From Larix kaempferi (taxonomy: Eukaryota; Streptophyta; Pinopsida; Pinales; Pinaceae): a stretch of DNA of 64,000 nucleotides. The position numbers and the translations under genes were made by a program. Location: assembly GCA_027924585.1 (NCBI GenBank), contig BSBM01000608.1, forward strand, positions 6,326,501-6,390,500, given 5' to 3'. The notes under the pieces are model-generated. The model saw nothing but the letters and a program-made list of their open reading frames with translations, ran no database searches and was not told the DNA's origin. Below, piece by piece: positions 1 to 11,465 of this stretch (its first letter is position 1; every line of letters starts with the position of its first letter).

Positions 1-1479
1 TTCCTATGATGTTCAAGCTACATTGGTAACAATGATCCAGTTTTAGTTGTAGTTACGCAAACCTATTTGGTTCAATATTTTAGCATTTAATCCACCTATG
101 AGGATTTTCTCACATTATGATTCCTTTCATATATTAGGCCCCTCCAGTTTCATCATGGCTTCAATTGTTGTGATTTACATCCTACTAGGGTGTCGTTGTT
201 CCTACTCATGTCCTTCAAATTAGATATGGTTTGGACCATAATTATGTACTTGGATTGGGTCCCTCTTTGACCCTCTTGATGTATTATATCCATCATTTAT
301 TCTTGTAAATCGATCAAGCCCCTTTTTTTCTTCATCCCATACTATATTGAGACATTGACACGAGCATGGGGATGCCCACCTCATGTACATTAGAGATTGT
401 ATGCACCTCGCCTCTTTAGTCAATTTTCATCCAAGTATGGCATCTATAGCCCTCTTGGGGGGTGGGATTATTATTATTTTATTTCCCTTGTTCCTTATCT
501 TGGTACTCATAGTTCCCTATGGATAGAAACAGTAAAAAACTTATGATGTATTTCGTCCATATGATGAGCTCCCAACCTCACACATCAAGGGAAACTATTA
601 ATAGCATAATTTTGTTTACCTACCTTGTCATGAATTTCATCACCATTGCATTAATTACTATTAGTATTAGCCCCAATTCCATCTCATCCAACTCCATATG
701 ACCTTAGCAATGTGACCAAAATCTACAAGAAAGTCAAATTCTTACCCTAACCATTGCATCACGACTATTCCCTAAAATCCCATGACTGTACGTCACACTA
801 AAATCCTTGAAAAATGCAATGGGGTCCCAAAACCATAATTTGATTTATTATAATTGTTGCACACTTTCCATTGAATAAGTAGTGGATGAAAGTAGACAAA
901 CCCTAACCGTTATAGTAAAAAATAGTTGTTGATTTAATCTTTAAAACCCTAATTTCCCTTCTAAATCATCAATGAGATGGGGACCATTGACATTCGAAGT
1001 AGATCAAGCATTATTTTCCACACTTTTAATTATAAATACATCCATTAAGGTCACAATTCCATATACATACTCACATTAAGGTTATGCTACCAAAATCCCC
1101 ACCAAAAGTAAGAGAAAAAATTATCACTCATTTTCCCTTTTTCACCATTTGGGGATCAACCACACAATCACTTGGCTATAAAATAGGGCACAAAGGAGCT
1201 AGAATAATCCCCCCTCATGTCAAACGTGGAGGTCCATTACCATCTACAACCAATACTAAGATGCTATCTTATTCCTTCATTCTTTGTGTAATAAAAATCA
1301 AACAATTCCTTACATGTGTTGCATTTCTTCTTTTTAGCTAGTTTTTTTATATGTTATGCATGCATGGTTAAATGAATTAATTCCTTTAGTTTAGTTTCCA
1401 TTTCCTATTTTAGTTTTTTACTTGAGATAGCACAACCCTCAAGTAAGAACTTTTGGTACGTGTGGCTGAGAAATCACCT
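1..1479. other. Unassigned AT-rich sequence, no gene seen
   Basis: No open frame here resembles a protein family I know, and I see no LTR ends, primer site or tRNA. The short frames near 519-701 and 1084-1341 are low-complexity translations without recognisable domains. I treat this as anonymous intergenic DNA. Confidence 0.5.
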
Positions 1480-1671
1480 ACACTAGAGTGTGTGCGTTAG
1501 TTGTGTGAGTGTTTCATTTATGTGCAAGTGCATCACTTATGTGTGCGAGTGAATTTGCTTATGTGTGGTTTATATGTGAGTGAATGTTGCATATGTGGGT
1601 TTTGGTTAAGGTGTTAGTGCATCACTTATGTCAACGTATGGATAAATGTGGGCACCTAACTAATGTGCGTG

Positions 1672-1743
<72 letters not shown>

Positions 1744-2350
1744 ACAGGATATGCATACATGCACATAAGTAACGCACTCACACACACATAAGAAAAACAC
1801 TTACATACACATAGGAGATGAAGTGAAGAATATGTGACCCACTTACACACATAAGTGACAAACTCATGCACCTAAGTGTCTCTTGTTATGGATCTATCAC
1901 TCACGCACATAAGAAACACACCCGAGCACATATCAGTGGCATAGTAATGCACATAACAGACTACATAATCCTACCTAAGTGGTGCACTCAAAGAAACATG
2001 CGAACGTGCTCACACACACATAAGAGACACATGACACATGCATCTGAATGTGTCTCTTGTGTGATTTTGTGTCTTAAGTGTGATTGCATCCCTAATTTGT
2101 TTGTGGATGGGTATGTGGGTGCATTGGTCAAGTGTGAGTGTGGCATGTATGTATTTTGTGGGATAGGTGTGTGAGAGTGATGCTTATATGTGGGTGAGTC
2201 AATTATTTGCGTAAGTGTGTGGATAGATACATAAGTTAGGTGCATTTATTTTGTGTGTGAGTGTGTCACTTATAGCTATGTGTTTGTTGTGTATGTGTGA
2301 GTTTTCAACACTTATGTTTGAGTCAGTTACTTCTGTGAATGAGTGCATTT
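1480..2350. repeat. Degenerate minisatellite of ACTTATGTGTG-like units with an orientation switch
   Basis: From about 1480 to 1660 the plus strand repeats words such as cacttatgtgtg and gtgagtg. After the dinucleotide tract at 1676-1746 the same words appear inverted (cacataagtga, actcacacacac) up to about 2040. They return to the first orientation by about 2350. Units are imperfect and of uneven length. The open frames here on both strands are by-products of the repeat and are not called as genes. Confidence 0.7.
1676..1746. repeat. Compound (CT)n(CA)n microsatellite
   Basis: About 22 CT units are followed directly by about 14 CA units. The tract sits at the switch point of the surrounding inverted minisatellite. 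Confidence 0.95.
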
Positions 2351-4311
2351 CTCATAAATATCAACCATGCTACATGCATGTATTAGTTGCACAAAATTTC
2401 AACTCATTAACTCATACATTGTTCTTTTTCACAAAATGGTGAAATGTTGAAAATTTATCACTTTCATTAAAACATATATTAAAAACTTCAATTTCTACAT
2501 TCTCTATGTAGTGTCCTATGGACTTGAGTCCATTATGAGTCGTCCTTGTAAATATTGTTGAGATATTTCTATTGGTGTATCATGCACCTGAAACACACTT
2601 TGTACGCAAAAGTTATGGTCCCTACAACTTAAAAATGGTTACAAATTACATCATGATAAAAGTCATTTCTATCGGTGCACCATTTGACATTAATTGTAGT
2701 CATATGGTAATTAATAAGTCACTAAGCTAGTGATAAATATGTCATAGGTTTGAATCTCTATTGAGGGAAATATATTGCTACATTACACAAGATAGGATGC
2801 ATAAATAAAAAATGGGACACGTGACCTTTTTCAACATCTTTTTTAATATTTCTGTGCATCCTCTTTTTTTGTTTTTTTTTTCGTATTTTTGTGTTTTCCA
2901 TCCCATTTGTGTCTACTGCTCTAAACAAAGTCAACACAAAAGGCACATTGAAAATATGTAATGATGATACAAAAATATGTAAATAACATAAAGGCGACAA
3001 TCAAATCAAAATGGGACACAGACTTGATGCTAAGAGACACAAATAAAGGACACAAAAATGATGTAAAATAGGTTGCTATCATTTAGTCTCTGATTTTGTA
3101 TCACAAAAAATGGAAAAAATAAAGGATGAAATAAAAACATTAAAACGATATGTTGTAGTAGTGTTCTAGAGGAATCTTCAAAGATTGCCTAAATTCCAAG
3201 GGCCTAAATTCCCCTTGGAATTTGCATGGAACCATTCAATGTATGCAAATAACACCATCACATTTTCATTTTTAAGATATTATTTCAAAAGGACCTATTA
3301 TTTTCAAGATGCATATAAAACAAGATTGCATTGCAATGCATACCTGTCGTGGCTGAAAACTTGTCATAAGCAAGGGTTAAATAAGCTAAGCTGCATCAAA
3401 AGGTGGCAATGGAGTGCATGAAAACTATTGTGCGTGCATGCAATGTGGTAAAGCACACTACATCGTGTCATTATTTGCACTTATTAGTTGTTGTTTCTAG
3501 TGTAGAGAGGGGCTGCATCATGTCGTTGTACAGAGGAAGCCACAATTTTCAATGTGCATTCAAAGGTGTTGTAGTTGTTACTAGTATGTGTGTATGGAGG
3601 TATCCATATGAGAGACGGACGCAAGCGAGAATAGGGGAGAACATGGGATTAGGGTATTAGGTTTGAGCCTTGAGGATTTTTTTTTGTTACAGGTGAGTTG
3701 TGAGATTACTCACAGCGTTACCAAAGATATCCGACAGCTTTCAACTCTTCAGCGTTACTAGAGATAATCTGGTTGTTTTCAACTCTTCATCATATTTGGT
3801 TTGGTGCATAGTGACATGGTTTCAAAGTTTTTTCACATAAGAAATGATGACGAAGGAAAGCAATTTTTTTCCATAGCTCCACGATTCATATAAACAAAGA
3901 TTGAGGTGCCCCAGAAAGTAGGTTGCAGTTGACATTTGGTTGTATTCATTTCAAGAGCGGCCTCTCCAGAATTTAACCTGCATCCTGGGAAGTCCAGGGT
4001 TCAAGGAAATGGAGCTATTTACTTAAGATGTAAGCAGTAAAAGCTTTCACATATTAAAAGTGTCGAACAACAAAAGAGGATTAGCGTTAAGAGTTTATGA
4101 AGGTCATAGTTTTAGGATGAGAGGATTAACTTGCATGCGTTCCTTTAAAGCCATAGCTGGTTCACACACTCCATATCAGTGATTAAAAAATGTGTTGTAT
4201 CAACTACACAGCCTGATCAGGAGGATACAGGATATGAGAAAATGGTAAAGAAAACCTTGATGAACCATTCATTTTTTTGCATTCTGAAGATCTGAAAAAA
4301 CTTACCAAAGG
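2351..4311. other. Unassigned sequence with one tRNA-like SINE head candidate
   Basis: Most of this stretch shows nothing recognisable. Near 2709-2762 the plus strand reads like the 5' part of a plant tRNA-derived SINE: a ctaagctagtgata stretch, then gtcataggtttgaatctc, which resembles a pol III B box (GGTTCGAATCC). I cannot find a matching 3' tail or flanking duplication, so the SINE reading is weak. No protein-coding frame is supported. Confidence 0.3.
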
Positions 4312-4430
4312 AAATCTTGGATGGTCTTGAAGGTGTACACAGAACAAAGAGAGCTACCACATGCTGCCATAAATCTTGGATAGTCTTGAAGGTGTACACA
4401 GAACAAAGAGAGATACCGCTCGCTACTTTG
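4312..4430. repeat. Two-copy 59-bp tandem duplication
   Basis: The segment starting aaatcttgga at 4312 recurs at 4371. It carries gtcttgaaggtgtacacaga in both copies with a few substitutions. Confidence 0.85.
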
Positions 4431-4694
4431 TTCTTGGTCGAGATATTGGTGTTGAATGCTTTAGGTCTACACATAATTATAGGGTCTACACTGTCATGTG
4501 TATAATTCTTGTAACTTATTAATTTACTTTGTAGAAATGCCAATAAAAATTTATGCTCCATACTGTAAATAAAAATGACAATGCAAACTAAAATTTAATT
4601 TACTCCTAAGATTACAATCTTGAAATTCTGAGTGGATTAAAAAACGTTTCTAAAGACTAAAATTGCAACCTTAAATAGTTGGAGTTGTAAATAT

Positions 4695-4823
4695 TCAAAT
4701 TGCAACTAGACCGCTCACATGGGTTCTGGTGGAAACAATACCCGCCGCTGACACTCCGCTCCAGTAAATCATGACGGGAAGAGCTAGGCCTTTCTTGGAA
4801 GCTTCCTCGATGACGTCACTCAT
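4695..4823 (-). CDS. Short open frame, possible exon relic of unknown function
   Basis: On the minus strand an ATG at 4823 opens a 42-residue frame ending in TGA at 4695-4697. The first residues are MSDVIEEASKKGLALPVMIY. Base composition is more GC-rich and less repetitive than the neighbourhood, and codon use looks protein-like. I do not recognise the protein. It may be the last part of an exon, a decayed gene fragment or chance. There is no visible promoter or partner exon. Confidence 0.2.
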   Translation of the reverse strand: MSDVIEEASKKGLALPVMIYWSGVSAAGIVSTRTHVSGLVAI

Positions 4824-5290
4824 GAAAATATGAAGGCACAGAAGAGTGCACAACTACAGTAACAATTGGACTCTACCTGGAATTAGGGCAATCAGAATCA
4901 TCAGTAAATGGAACGCCAATTTGAATCTCATTCTTAACTAATACGTGCCAATGAAAAAAGTTGATGCCACTGTTCTTAGCACCTAAAATATAAATCGAAA
5001 CGAATTTATCTGTCGTAGCCTGTAAATTTTAATCTTAATTAAGTGAGCTACTGGATCTGTCATTGGCTCTATAACTGCAAGGTATGCTGCTTATGGATAA
5101 TCTGTTACTGTCTATGTTACTACCTTTGCTTCTTATGCTGCTGGTAGATATGCTACTTATTGTTGAAGGTGGTACTAGCTCTGCCGCTACTGGGTAAACT
5201 GATGATGGCCATGGTCTTAAGAGTACTTGCTTACTTTCCTTAGTCTTAAGCTTTTGAGAAAGAACTAAGAGCTTAGTCTTACTCGTAAGG

Positions 5291-5317
5291 TACTACTATA
5301 CTTACGGTATGGTAGTA
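5291..5317. repeat. Short inverted repeat (hairpin)
   Basis: tactactatac (5291-5301) can pair with gtatggtagta (5307-5317) across a 5-nt loop, 10 of 11 pairs matching. It lies in a stretch rich in cttagtcttaag words. I infer no function. Confidence 0.5.
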
Positions 5318-5399
5318 GCTTAAGCCCCACTTGCCTTAGTCTTAGCAATCGTAGGTCACGGCCACTAGAGTTGAACCTCAAAAGGCAGTAGCCTCCGAG

Positions 5400-5640
5400 C
5401 GAAAGAAAATTTTAACGTAGGTTTAGTACAAGGTCAGCCTCCTTGCAAAGATAAATCATCCAATCTAGGAGTTGCGTGATCAGATTCAGAAGCCGACAGA
5501 AGAGGCTCAAGCTACAGATGATTGCCTCGATTCCTTGTATGAAGCCTCAGATTTTAGAAGAACTTCAAGCCGGTTGCTCAGTCCCCTTCATTTTTCCGCA
5601 ATACTTCGATGAATCTTATTATCAAAAAGGCTTGTGATTT
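5400..5640 (+). other. Open-frame-rich stretch, possible decayed exon
   Basis: Two plus-strand frames stay open for about 140-170 bases here, ending in TGA near 5611 and 5637. One reads EELQAGCSVPFIFPQYFDES and the other EEAQATDDCLDSLYEASDFR. Neither matches a family I can name. With the frames at 4695-4823 and 5760-5972, this is the only cluster outside the retroelements where coding-like sequence appears. It could equally be chance. Confidence 0.2.
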
Positions 5641-5759
5641 CCAGGGGAATCACTCCCTTTACAGTTGCCAAGCTAGCCTGTGACTTACATATTGAACTCT
5701 ATGTTCAGGAAGCCAAAACATAGAATAGGTCAACAGTTGATTGAGAATAGGTTGTTTAG

Positions 5760-5972
5760 GAATCCAAAACAAATCTATGTTCGGACAAGCCTTCCTATGA
5801 AAACAAAAAATTCACCAAAAGCGGTGAGCCTATAGATGTTGGCGGTGGCCGACGATGTGGGAAATATCCAGGTGGTTGTGAAGGCAGTGAGTTTCTCGGA
5901 TTAAGTATCATTGTAGTTGCTGAGAAGCCTGTTGTCACCAAGCAAAATCATTGGGATGCGGTTTGGCATTAA
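5760..5972 (+). CDS. Candidate terminal exon, unknown small protein
   Basis: A plus-strand frame is open from 5760 to a TAA at 5970-5972 (70 residues). It follows a sequence resembling a 3' splice site (ggttgtttag, with the frame starting right after the AG). A central stretch reads GGGRRCGKYPGGCEGSEF, Gly/Cys-rich, then a short hydrophobic run LSIIVVAEKP. There is no ATG at the front, so if real it is an internal-to-last exon. I do not recognise the family. The acceptor-like AG and the unbroken frame are what I see; that it is an exon is inference. Confidence 0.25.
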   Translation, partial: ESKTNLCSDKPSYENKKFTKSGEPIDVGGGRRCGKYPGGCEGSEFLGLSIIVVAEKPVVTKQNHWDAVWH

Positions 5973-6700
5973 ATATGTTATTAATGCGAAGAAAACCCTT
6001 CCGTCGTCCCTTGGGAAATAAGACCCCGAAGTCATCAGCCAATGGCATTTCAAACAAATAAATTAAAATAATTTGGAAAAATAAAAAAAATCGAGTCTCT
6101 AATGTAAAAGTTAGTGACTTTTGGATAAATTTTTAGTCAAAGCACCAACTAATGGTGGTTGACCTGAGATCGATTACAATATATACCGCAGGTATAATAA
6201 GTGTGGTAAAAATATAGAAGTAAGAAAAATAGTTTCACTTGCAAAAGGATTATATCCACAATAAAGTGATACAAAATATGAATGAAAGAAAAAAAATCCA
6301 CTCAAAAAAATGATTCATACATTTTAATTTTAAATTTTGTAACAGCATTATGTATAGTTAAAAACTCTCAAAAAAATATAATAATTATAATTTTTTAAAT
6401 ATAAATTTACGAAATGATTGAATATTCAATTTTATTAAAAAACATATTTTATAAAATATAGAATAAAAGACTTAAATTTACTATTTATGATATTGATTAA
6501 AAATATAGAATATATAGCTTTAAAAAAACAATATATCTTTTTAAAAAGATTTAAAACCTTTTTTTCATAAGTATATTTTCACAAATTGGTGTAAGTAGAT
6601 TCACATAAATTAATTCCACAATAGAAAAGAAAAACAAAATATGATAATTTGCTTGTCGAGTAGATTACGTGTGGCATTTAGATCAGGGTATAATGAGGGT
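5973..6700. other. AT-rich unassigned spacer
   Basis: From about 6050 the sequence is dominated by A/T runs with no open frames or repeat ends that I can identify. Confidence 0.5.
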
Positions 6701-7295
6701 GACCTATGATCTCAATGCATTGTTTCTTGTAATTTATTCATCCTTGTTGTGTTGTTGGGATCTCTAGCCTCGTACCACATGAATAATAAATCCAACTAAT
6801 GCTTTAAAATTTAGACAACATCCTAGGTTTATATTATGTGGGATAATTGCTATGGGACCTATTGGGGGGCATCCAAATCTAGATCAGCCTCTCTAATGGT
6901 GTTAGAGTATCATGATTGAAGTTGGTTTAATCCGTTTATGGAATGGTGTTAAAATATCATTATTGAGGTTGGTTTGAGTGACTTATGATCTCAATGCATC
7001 AATTCTTGCAATTTCTTCATCCTTGTTGTGTTGTTGGGATCTCTAGCCTCCTACCACAAGAATAATAAAGCCAACTAATGCTTCCAAATCTAGACAACAT
7101 CCTAGGTTTATATTATGTGGGATACTTGCTATGGGGCCTATTGGAAACATCAAAATATAGATTGACCTCTCTAATGGTATTAAAGGATCATGATTTAAGT
7201 TGGTTTGATCACCCTATGAAATCGTGTTAAAATATCATTATTGAGGTTGGTTTTTATGAAATGGTGTTAAAATATCATTATTGAGGTTGGTTTTT
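6701..7295. repeat. About 280-bp tandem duplication plus 38-bp repeats
   Basis: gacctatgatctcaatgcat at 6701 recurs as gacttatgatctcaatgcat at 6980. The whole intervening unit (catccttgttgtgttgttgg, tagacaacatcctaggttta) is repeated with about 10% change. At the right edge a smaller unit, tgttaaaatatcattattga, occurs twice more about 38 bases apart. Confidence 0.9.
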
Positions 7296-8133
7296 ATCCT
7301 TGGGGTTTTTTGGGACCTTTTCTTTCTTGTACTAGTTTATGCAAATTCAATAAGTCACTTCTTCAATTGGTTTTAAATCCAAATTATTTTCTATGGATCT
7401 AGGGTTTTATGTGTTCATTGGGATCCATTGCTTTGGGATGGGTACTTTCCACTTTTGAAGATTATATGGAAGGTTACATTGAATTTTTTCATAATAATCA
7501 TTAGATTTGAATTGGAGCTATTCATGACAAAATGATTGAACAAAAGACTTGTTGTCCATATGTAATTTGATAGCCTTTAAAAGACCATTTTAAAGCTTTA
7601 CGTTTACTTAAATACTAATGCAATTCAATAGAACAGTTCCTCATTTAGCTATGATTTGTTGACATATCTATCAATCCCTGAAAGTTGAGAAGACGATGGT
7701 GCACCCTTACCAATATTGGAATTATGATTGAAATCTCTTCTTTTGAATCAAAATCAAGAAACCACCAATTTATATACAACACACTCCACCACATAAATCA
7801 GGCTTTGACATTCTTGAAATGTAAAGGAAATCCAAAAATATTCTCACCACAGTTGTAGATATTGATGTCGCCTTACATGCAAGGGACCATTGATTTTACA
7901 TCTAAGATTCCAACTATTTTACAGAATACCAAGCCCATATAAACTTTTGGATTAGTATTTGATATATATAGAGAAGAGATTTCATTTTCATTTTCAGATG
8001 GTTCAAATCTAGAGGGAATAGGATATGTACACCTATGTAGATTTTATAAATTAAATCGCTACTCAAAGGAGTATAGCTAAGTAGAGGGGTCCTCTATCCC
8101 ACAAACAAGCGGTCTCATACACCAAATTGGTAT
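7296..8133. other. Unassigned sequence
   Basis: I see no gene or repeat structure here. The stretch ends at ggtat, the left target-site duplication of element G. Confidence 0.5.
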
Positions 8134-8759
8134 TGTTAGTGCTAGAAGTTGTCTCTTGAATGCTAGAGAGGAAAGCATAACACATCTTGGTTTAGGAATA
8201 GCTATTATGATGATTTTATTTTAAAATATTGAGTTGGATCACACCAAAGCTCAGAAACAAGGGTCAAATATCAAACTATAGACAATCCACAAGTGATATA
8301 TCATCGATCCAAAGGCATACTTGGGTAAGTTGATTACATAAGGAAATTCCAATTCTTAACAGTGTTAAAACTGAGACATCATATAAGAACACAAACCTCC
8401 AATTTCAGGAAATACACATTAAACATTAATGCTATCAAATCTTAAACAAATAAGGAAACCAATGCAGCGCAAAGTCTAATTCTATATCCAAAGAAGAAAG
8501 TATAACTCACAGCAAGGATTGATCTCTGATCATGCAAATATAACTGAATAAAAATCCTATCTTTACATAATATTCAGAAATCCTCTATGACTTCCAAAAA
8601 CTTGAACCCTCTGCTTCTCTAAGGAAAAAATCCCCTTACATCTCTATCTTCTCATATTTATAACATAGAGGGTTTTTTCTTTATAGTTATAACAGTCGGT
8701 TACATTAAACAGGATCAAAGGTTTTTTTTACCCAAAATATATTAAATAGAAGGTGTACG

Positions 8760-10369
8760 TGTAATGTCCCCTCCCATCATACCAGCATGATAGAGAGAAC
8801 GTGATGCTAAAAATGGGCATCTAGCCTCATGAACTTTTAAATAAGCATTCACATAATATAAAAAAGACATATGGAGATGTATAATTATAGAAAACACAGC
8901 GGAACTAATTTCAATAACATATCCATCATACATTCACGATATTCATCAAATAAATAAATGCAAAGTTAACACAAGAGAGTACTTATCTTATAACAAAGTA
9001 GTCCCAAGCAACTGCAACGTTCCACCCAACCATAGGCCAGTTGTGATCATCAATATCTCCACACACTACCACCCCCGAGCTGGGCATGATCTCTACAATG
9101 AATCAGGGAACAGTAGACTCACACATAGCCCAAAGATACACCAAATTAGCCAAGCCAAACTATAGTTGGGTTTATCAGGCTATTAGGCAATGGAAAGGAA
9201 GAATTGCTAAGCTAGTGAGCTCAAGCACAGAGCCAGGGATACCTCTACAAGATCTATCTAGCTTGGCACCCACAATGCCCACACACCCCACTCAAGGAAG
9301 TATTCCCTTCACCAATGCACAGTCCCTCAGGCCATACCTTCCAATCTAAAGTGTCTAAGGTGTGCATAGAAGAGTAGCCAACCCTCTTGATCTTCTTGAG
9401 AGGTTATTTCCCCCCACTAGGTTTATCAAGCCAATTCTGTCCACTACCACTCCAAATCTCTTGTTCACAGATTCAAACCAAAACAAGGATGCACATAACA
9501 GCAGAACCACAATTATTGGGCATGATAAAAACGTTTTTACAGTGAGATGCCCAAAGATGGGGTTTCTACCAGCCCAAAAAAACGTGGGAAGACCCAAAAA
9601 CGAGATGGTAATTGGGGATTCAACCCTAGAGAGCAAAAACAGTTTTCAGAAAAACGCCCATGGGTATTTTGGGGCAAAAACGACCTCTATAAACCCCCAA
9701 AACGTGACTCCCTTTCTCCCAGCCACTGTGCAACACAAAAACAAGCTCCCAGCTATGGAAAAATGCAGGAAATTGGTAAAAATGTGATGGGGAAAACCCC
9801 ATCTAGCTCAAACTGCGTGAGAGAGGAAAAACTATGGGTTCAGAATGGCTTTGGGCACCATTTCGTGGGTGTTTTCTTGCCCCAGAAGCAAAAGTACATT
9901 TTTCTAGGTTGATGGCTTTCCCATGCACGAAATTGGCTGCCATGCCTCTCCATTCCCAAGGCATTAACTGCCTCAACCAACTCTTGGAAGAATTAAATGA
10001 TTGGGTGCATAACCCAAAATGGGTAGTTGGTGGTTTATGGGTTTTCTCATTGACACATGATTAACACCATTGGCTCAAGGGTTTGAATAATTTCCCTCCC
10101 TATTCCTTGTAGAATCATGCCCCCATCTCTTTGTTGCATTGCATAGCTAGTTGTGGGTTTTTCATTAAAATTCGTATTTACATGATGTCTTAATTTACAT
10201 TGTGCCTATCTAGCACAAGAAACATAGGCATCTATTTTTAATTGCTGATATATAAAACGTTAAATCAATGGGGGGGGCCTTGGCCTTGATCTCCTCACCA
10301 TGATTAAATATCAATTTTTTTACATCATTTATGATTTAATGCAAAGGGGGTCAAAATGGGGACATTACA
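8760..10369 (+). mobile_element. D1: solo-LTR-like element of family D
   Basis: This 1610-bp insert starts TGTAATGTCCCC and ends GGGGACATTACA, a perfect 12-bp inverted end. The flanks are gtacg and gtatg, a 5-bp duplication with one C/T change. The empty site is visible in the other LTR of G at about 30200 (ggtgtacggtaactc). TG...CA ends and a 5-bp duplication point to integrase-type insertion, most simply a solo LTR. Open frames inside (9362-10064) are not recognisable proteins. Landmarks shared with D2-D4 are the cccccgagctggg word early and ggccttggccttgatctcc near the end. Confidence 0.75.
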
Positions 10370-11465
10370 GTATGGTAACTCAAAAAATGGAGAATTAGTT
10401 GTAGATCCCTATTTTTGTGGAGATTGTTTTGAACACACTTGAATTAGCTCTTTCCTTTGATTATCTTTGAATGTTGATGATATCACATGTAAGGGATGAT
10501 GATTATGCCCTAGGGAAGCCTCATAAACCACCAGATAATATGCTACCTTTGGATTTAGGGCAGCATTTATCTCAAATAAATTATATCTTCAAATCTGAAA
10601 TTGACATCTTGGAATCTCGTAACTACCAGGTGCTCTATAAAAACCTTCATAGTTGGCAAAATCCTGAAAAAATAGGATATGAACCGCCACCTATAGTTCC
10701 CAAATCATGACACATGTGTCGAATATGAAAGCATTTTTTATAATTTGGACTATTCTTGAAGTGGGTTTTTAATAGTTTCAAGTTATTCCTTATGGTTTGG
10801 TCAGAAACTATTCTGAAAACGGATGACTAAAACAATCACCTACAGGCAGTTTCACATTGCAGTGCTGCATAACTATGTATAAATTCTTGTAGCGTTCTTT
10901 TGCTATGAATCGTGTTGGAGGGATTCTAAACGACCGTACGACCTTCATCATTTAGAATCTGGTCTTGTAAGTGACATTGTCCTCTTTAAGTTCTCTGACT
11001 TCCTTCTTATCAAACATGTTGATGCAGCTGCAAATTTAACAACGATGGTTCTTGGACAGTCTTTAACACTTGGTTTTATTTCGGTGTGAGCATGAATGCC
11101 CAACACTCAACTGGCATTTTCATTGATTGTTACCTTTAAGAATTACTTGGTGCCTAGATTCTTGAGCAATTAGCACATGTCATATTCATGTGCATTAGGG
11201 AAGTTATCCCACATGCACAACAAGAATAAGGTTAAGACCGTTTATATTGCTAAACATTGGATACTCATCTCAACGCATTATGAAAAACTATGGACACATG
11301 AGCTCTTACCTTGATGGAATTTGGAACTTGGATGGGTTTTGGTGTGACTATTGGTGGACAATATGAATTAACATTGATGTTGGAAAAAAGGCCTGGAATG
11401 AGACAAAAGACCCTTTTTTTTATACCAAATATAACTTAAGCTCGTGTAATATTTTGTGCTTATGT

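Noticed and set aside
1584-2245. Several 60-100-codon frames at the CT/CA tract
   Set aside because: They translate simple and minisatellite repeats (Ser-Leu, His-Thr, Arg-Glu runs).
5291-5317. Hairpin as a microRNA precursor
   Set aside because: The stem is only 11 pairs, much shorter than a plant precursor.
9355-10064. Cluster of overlapping open frames inside D1 on both strands
   Set aside because: No domains. Several frames overlap each other and the matching parts of D2-D4 do not keep any of them open.
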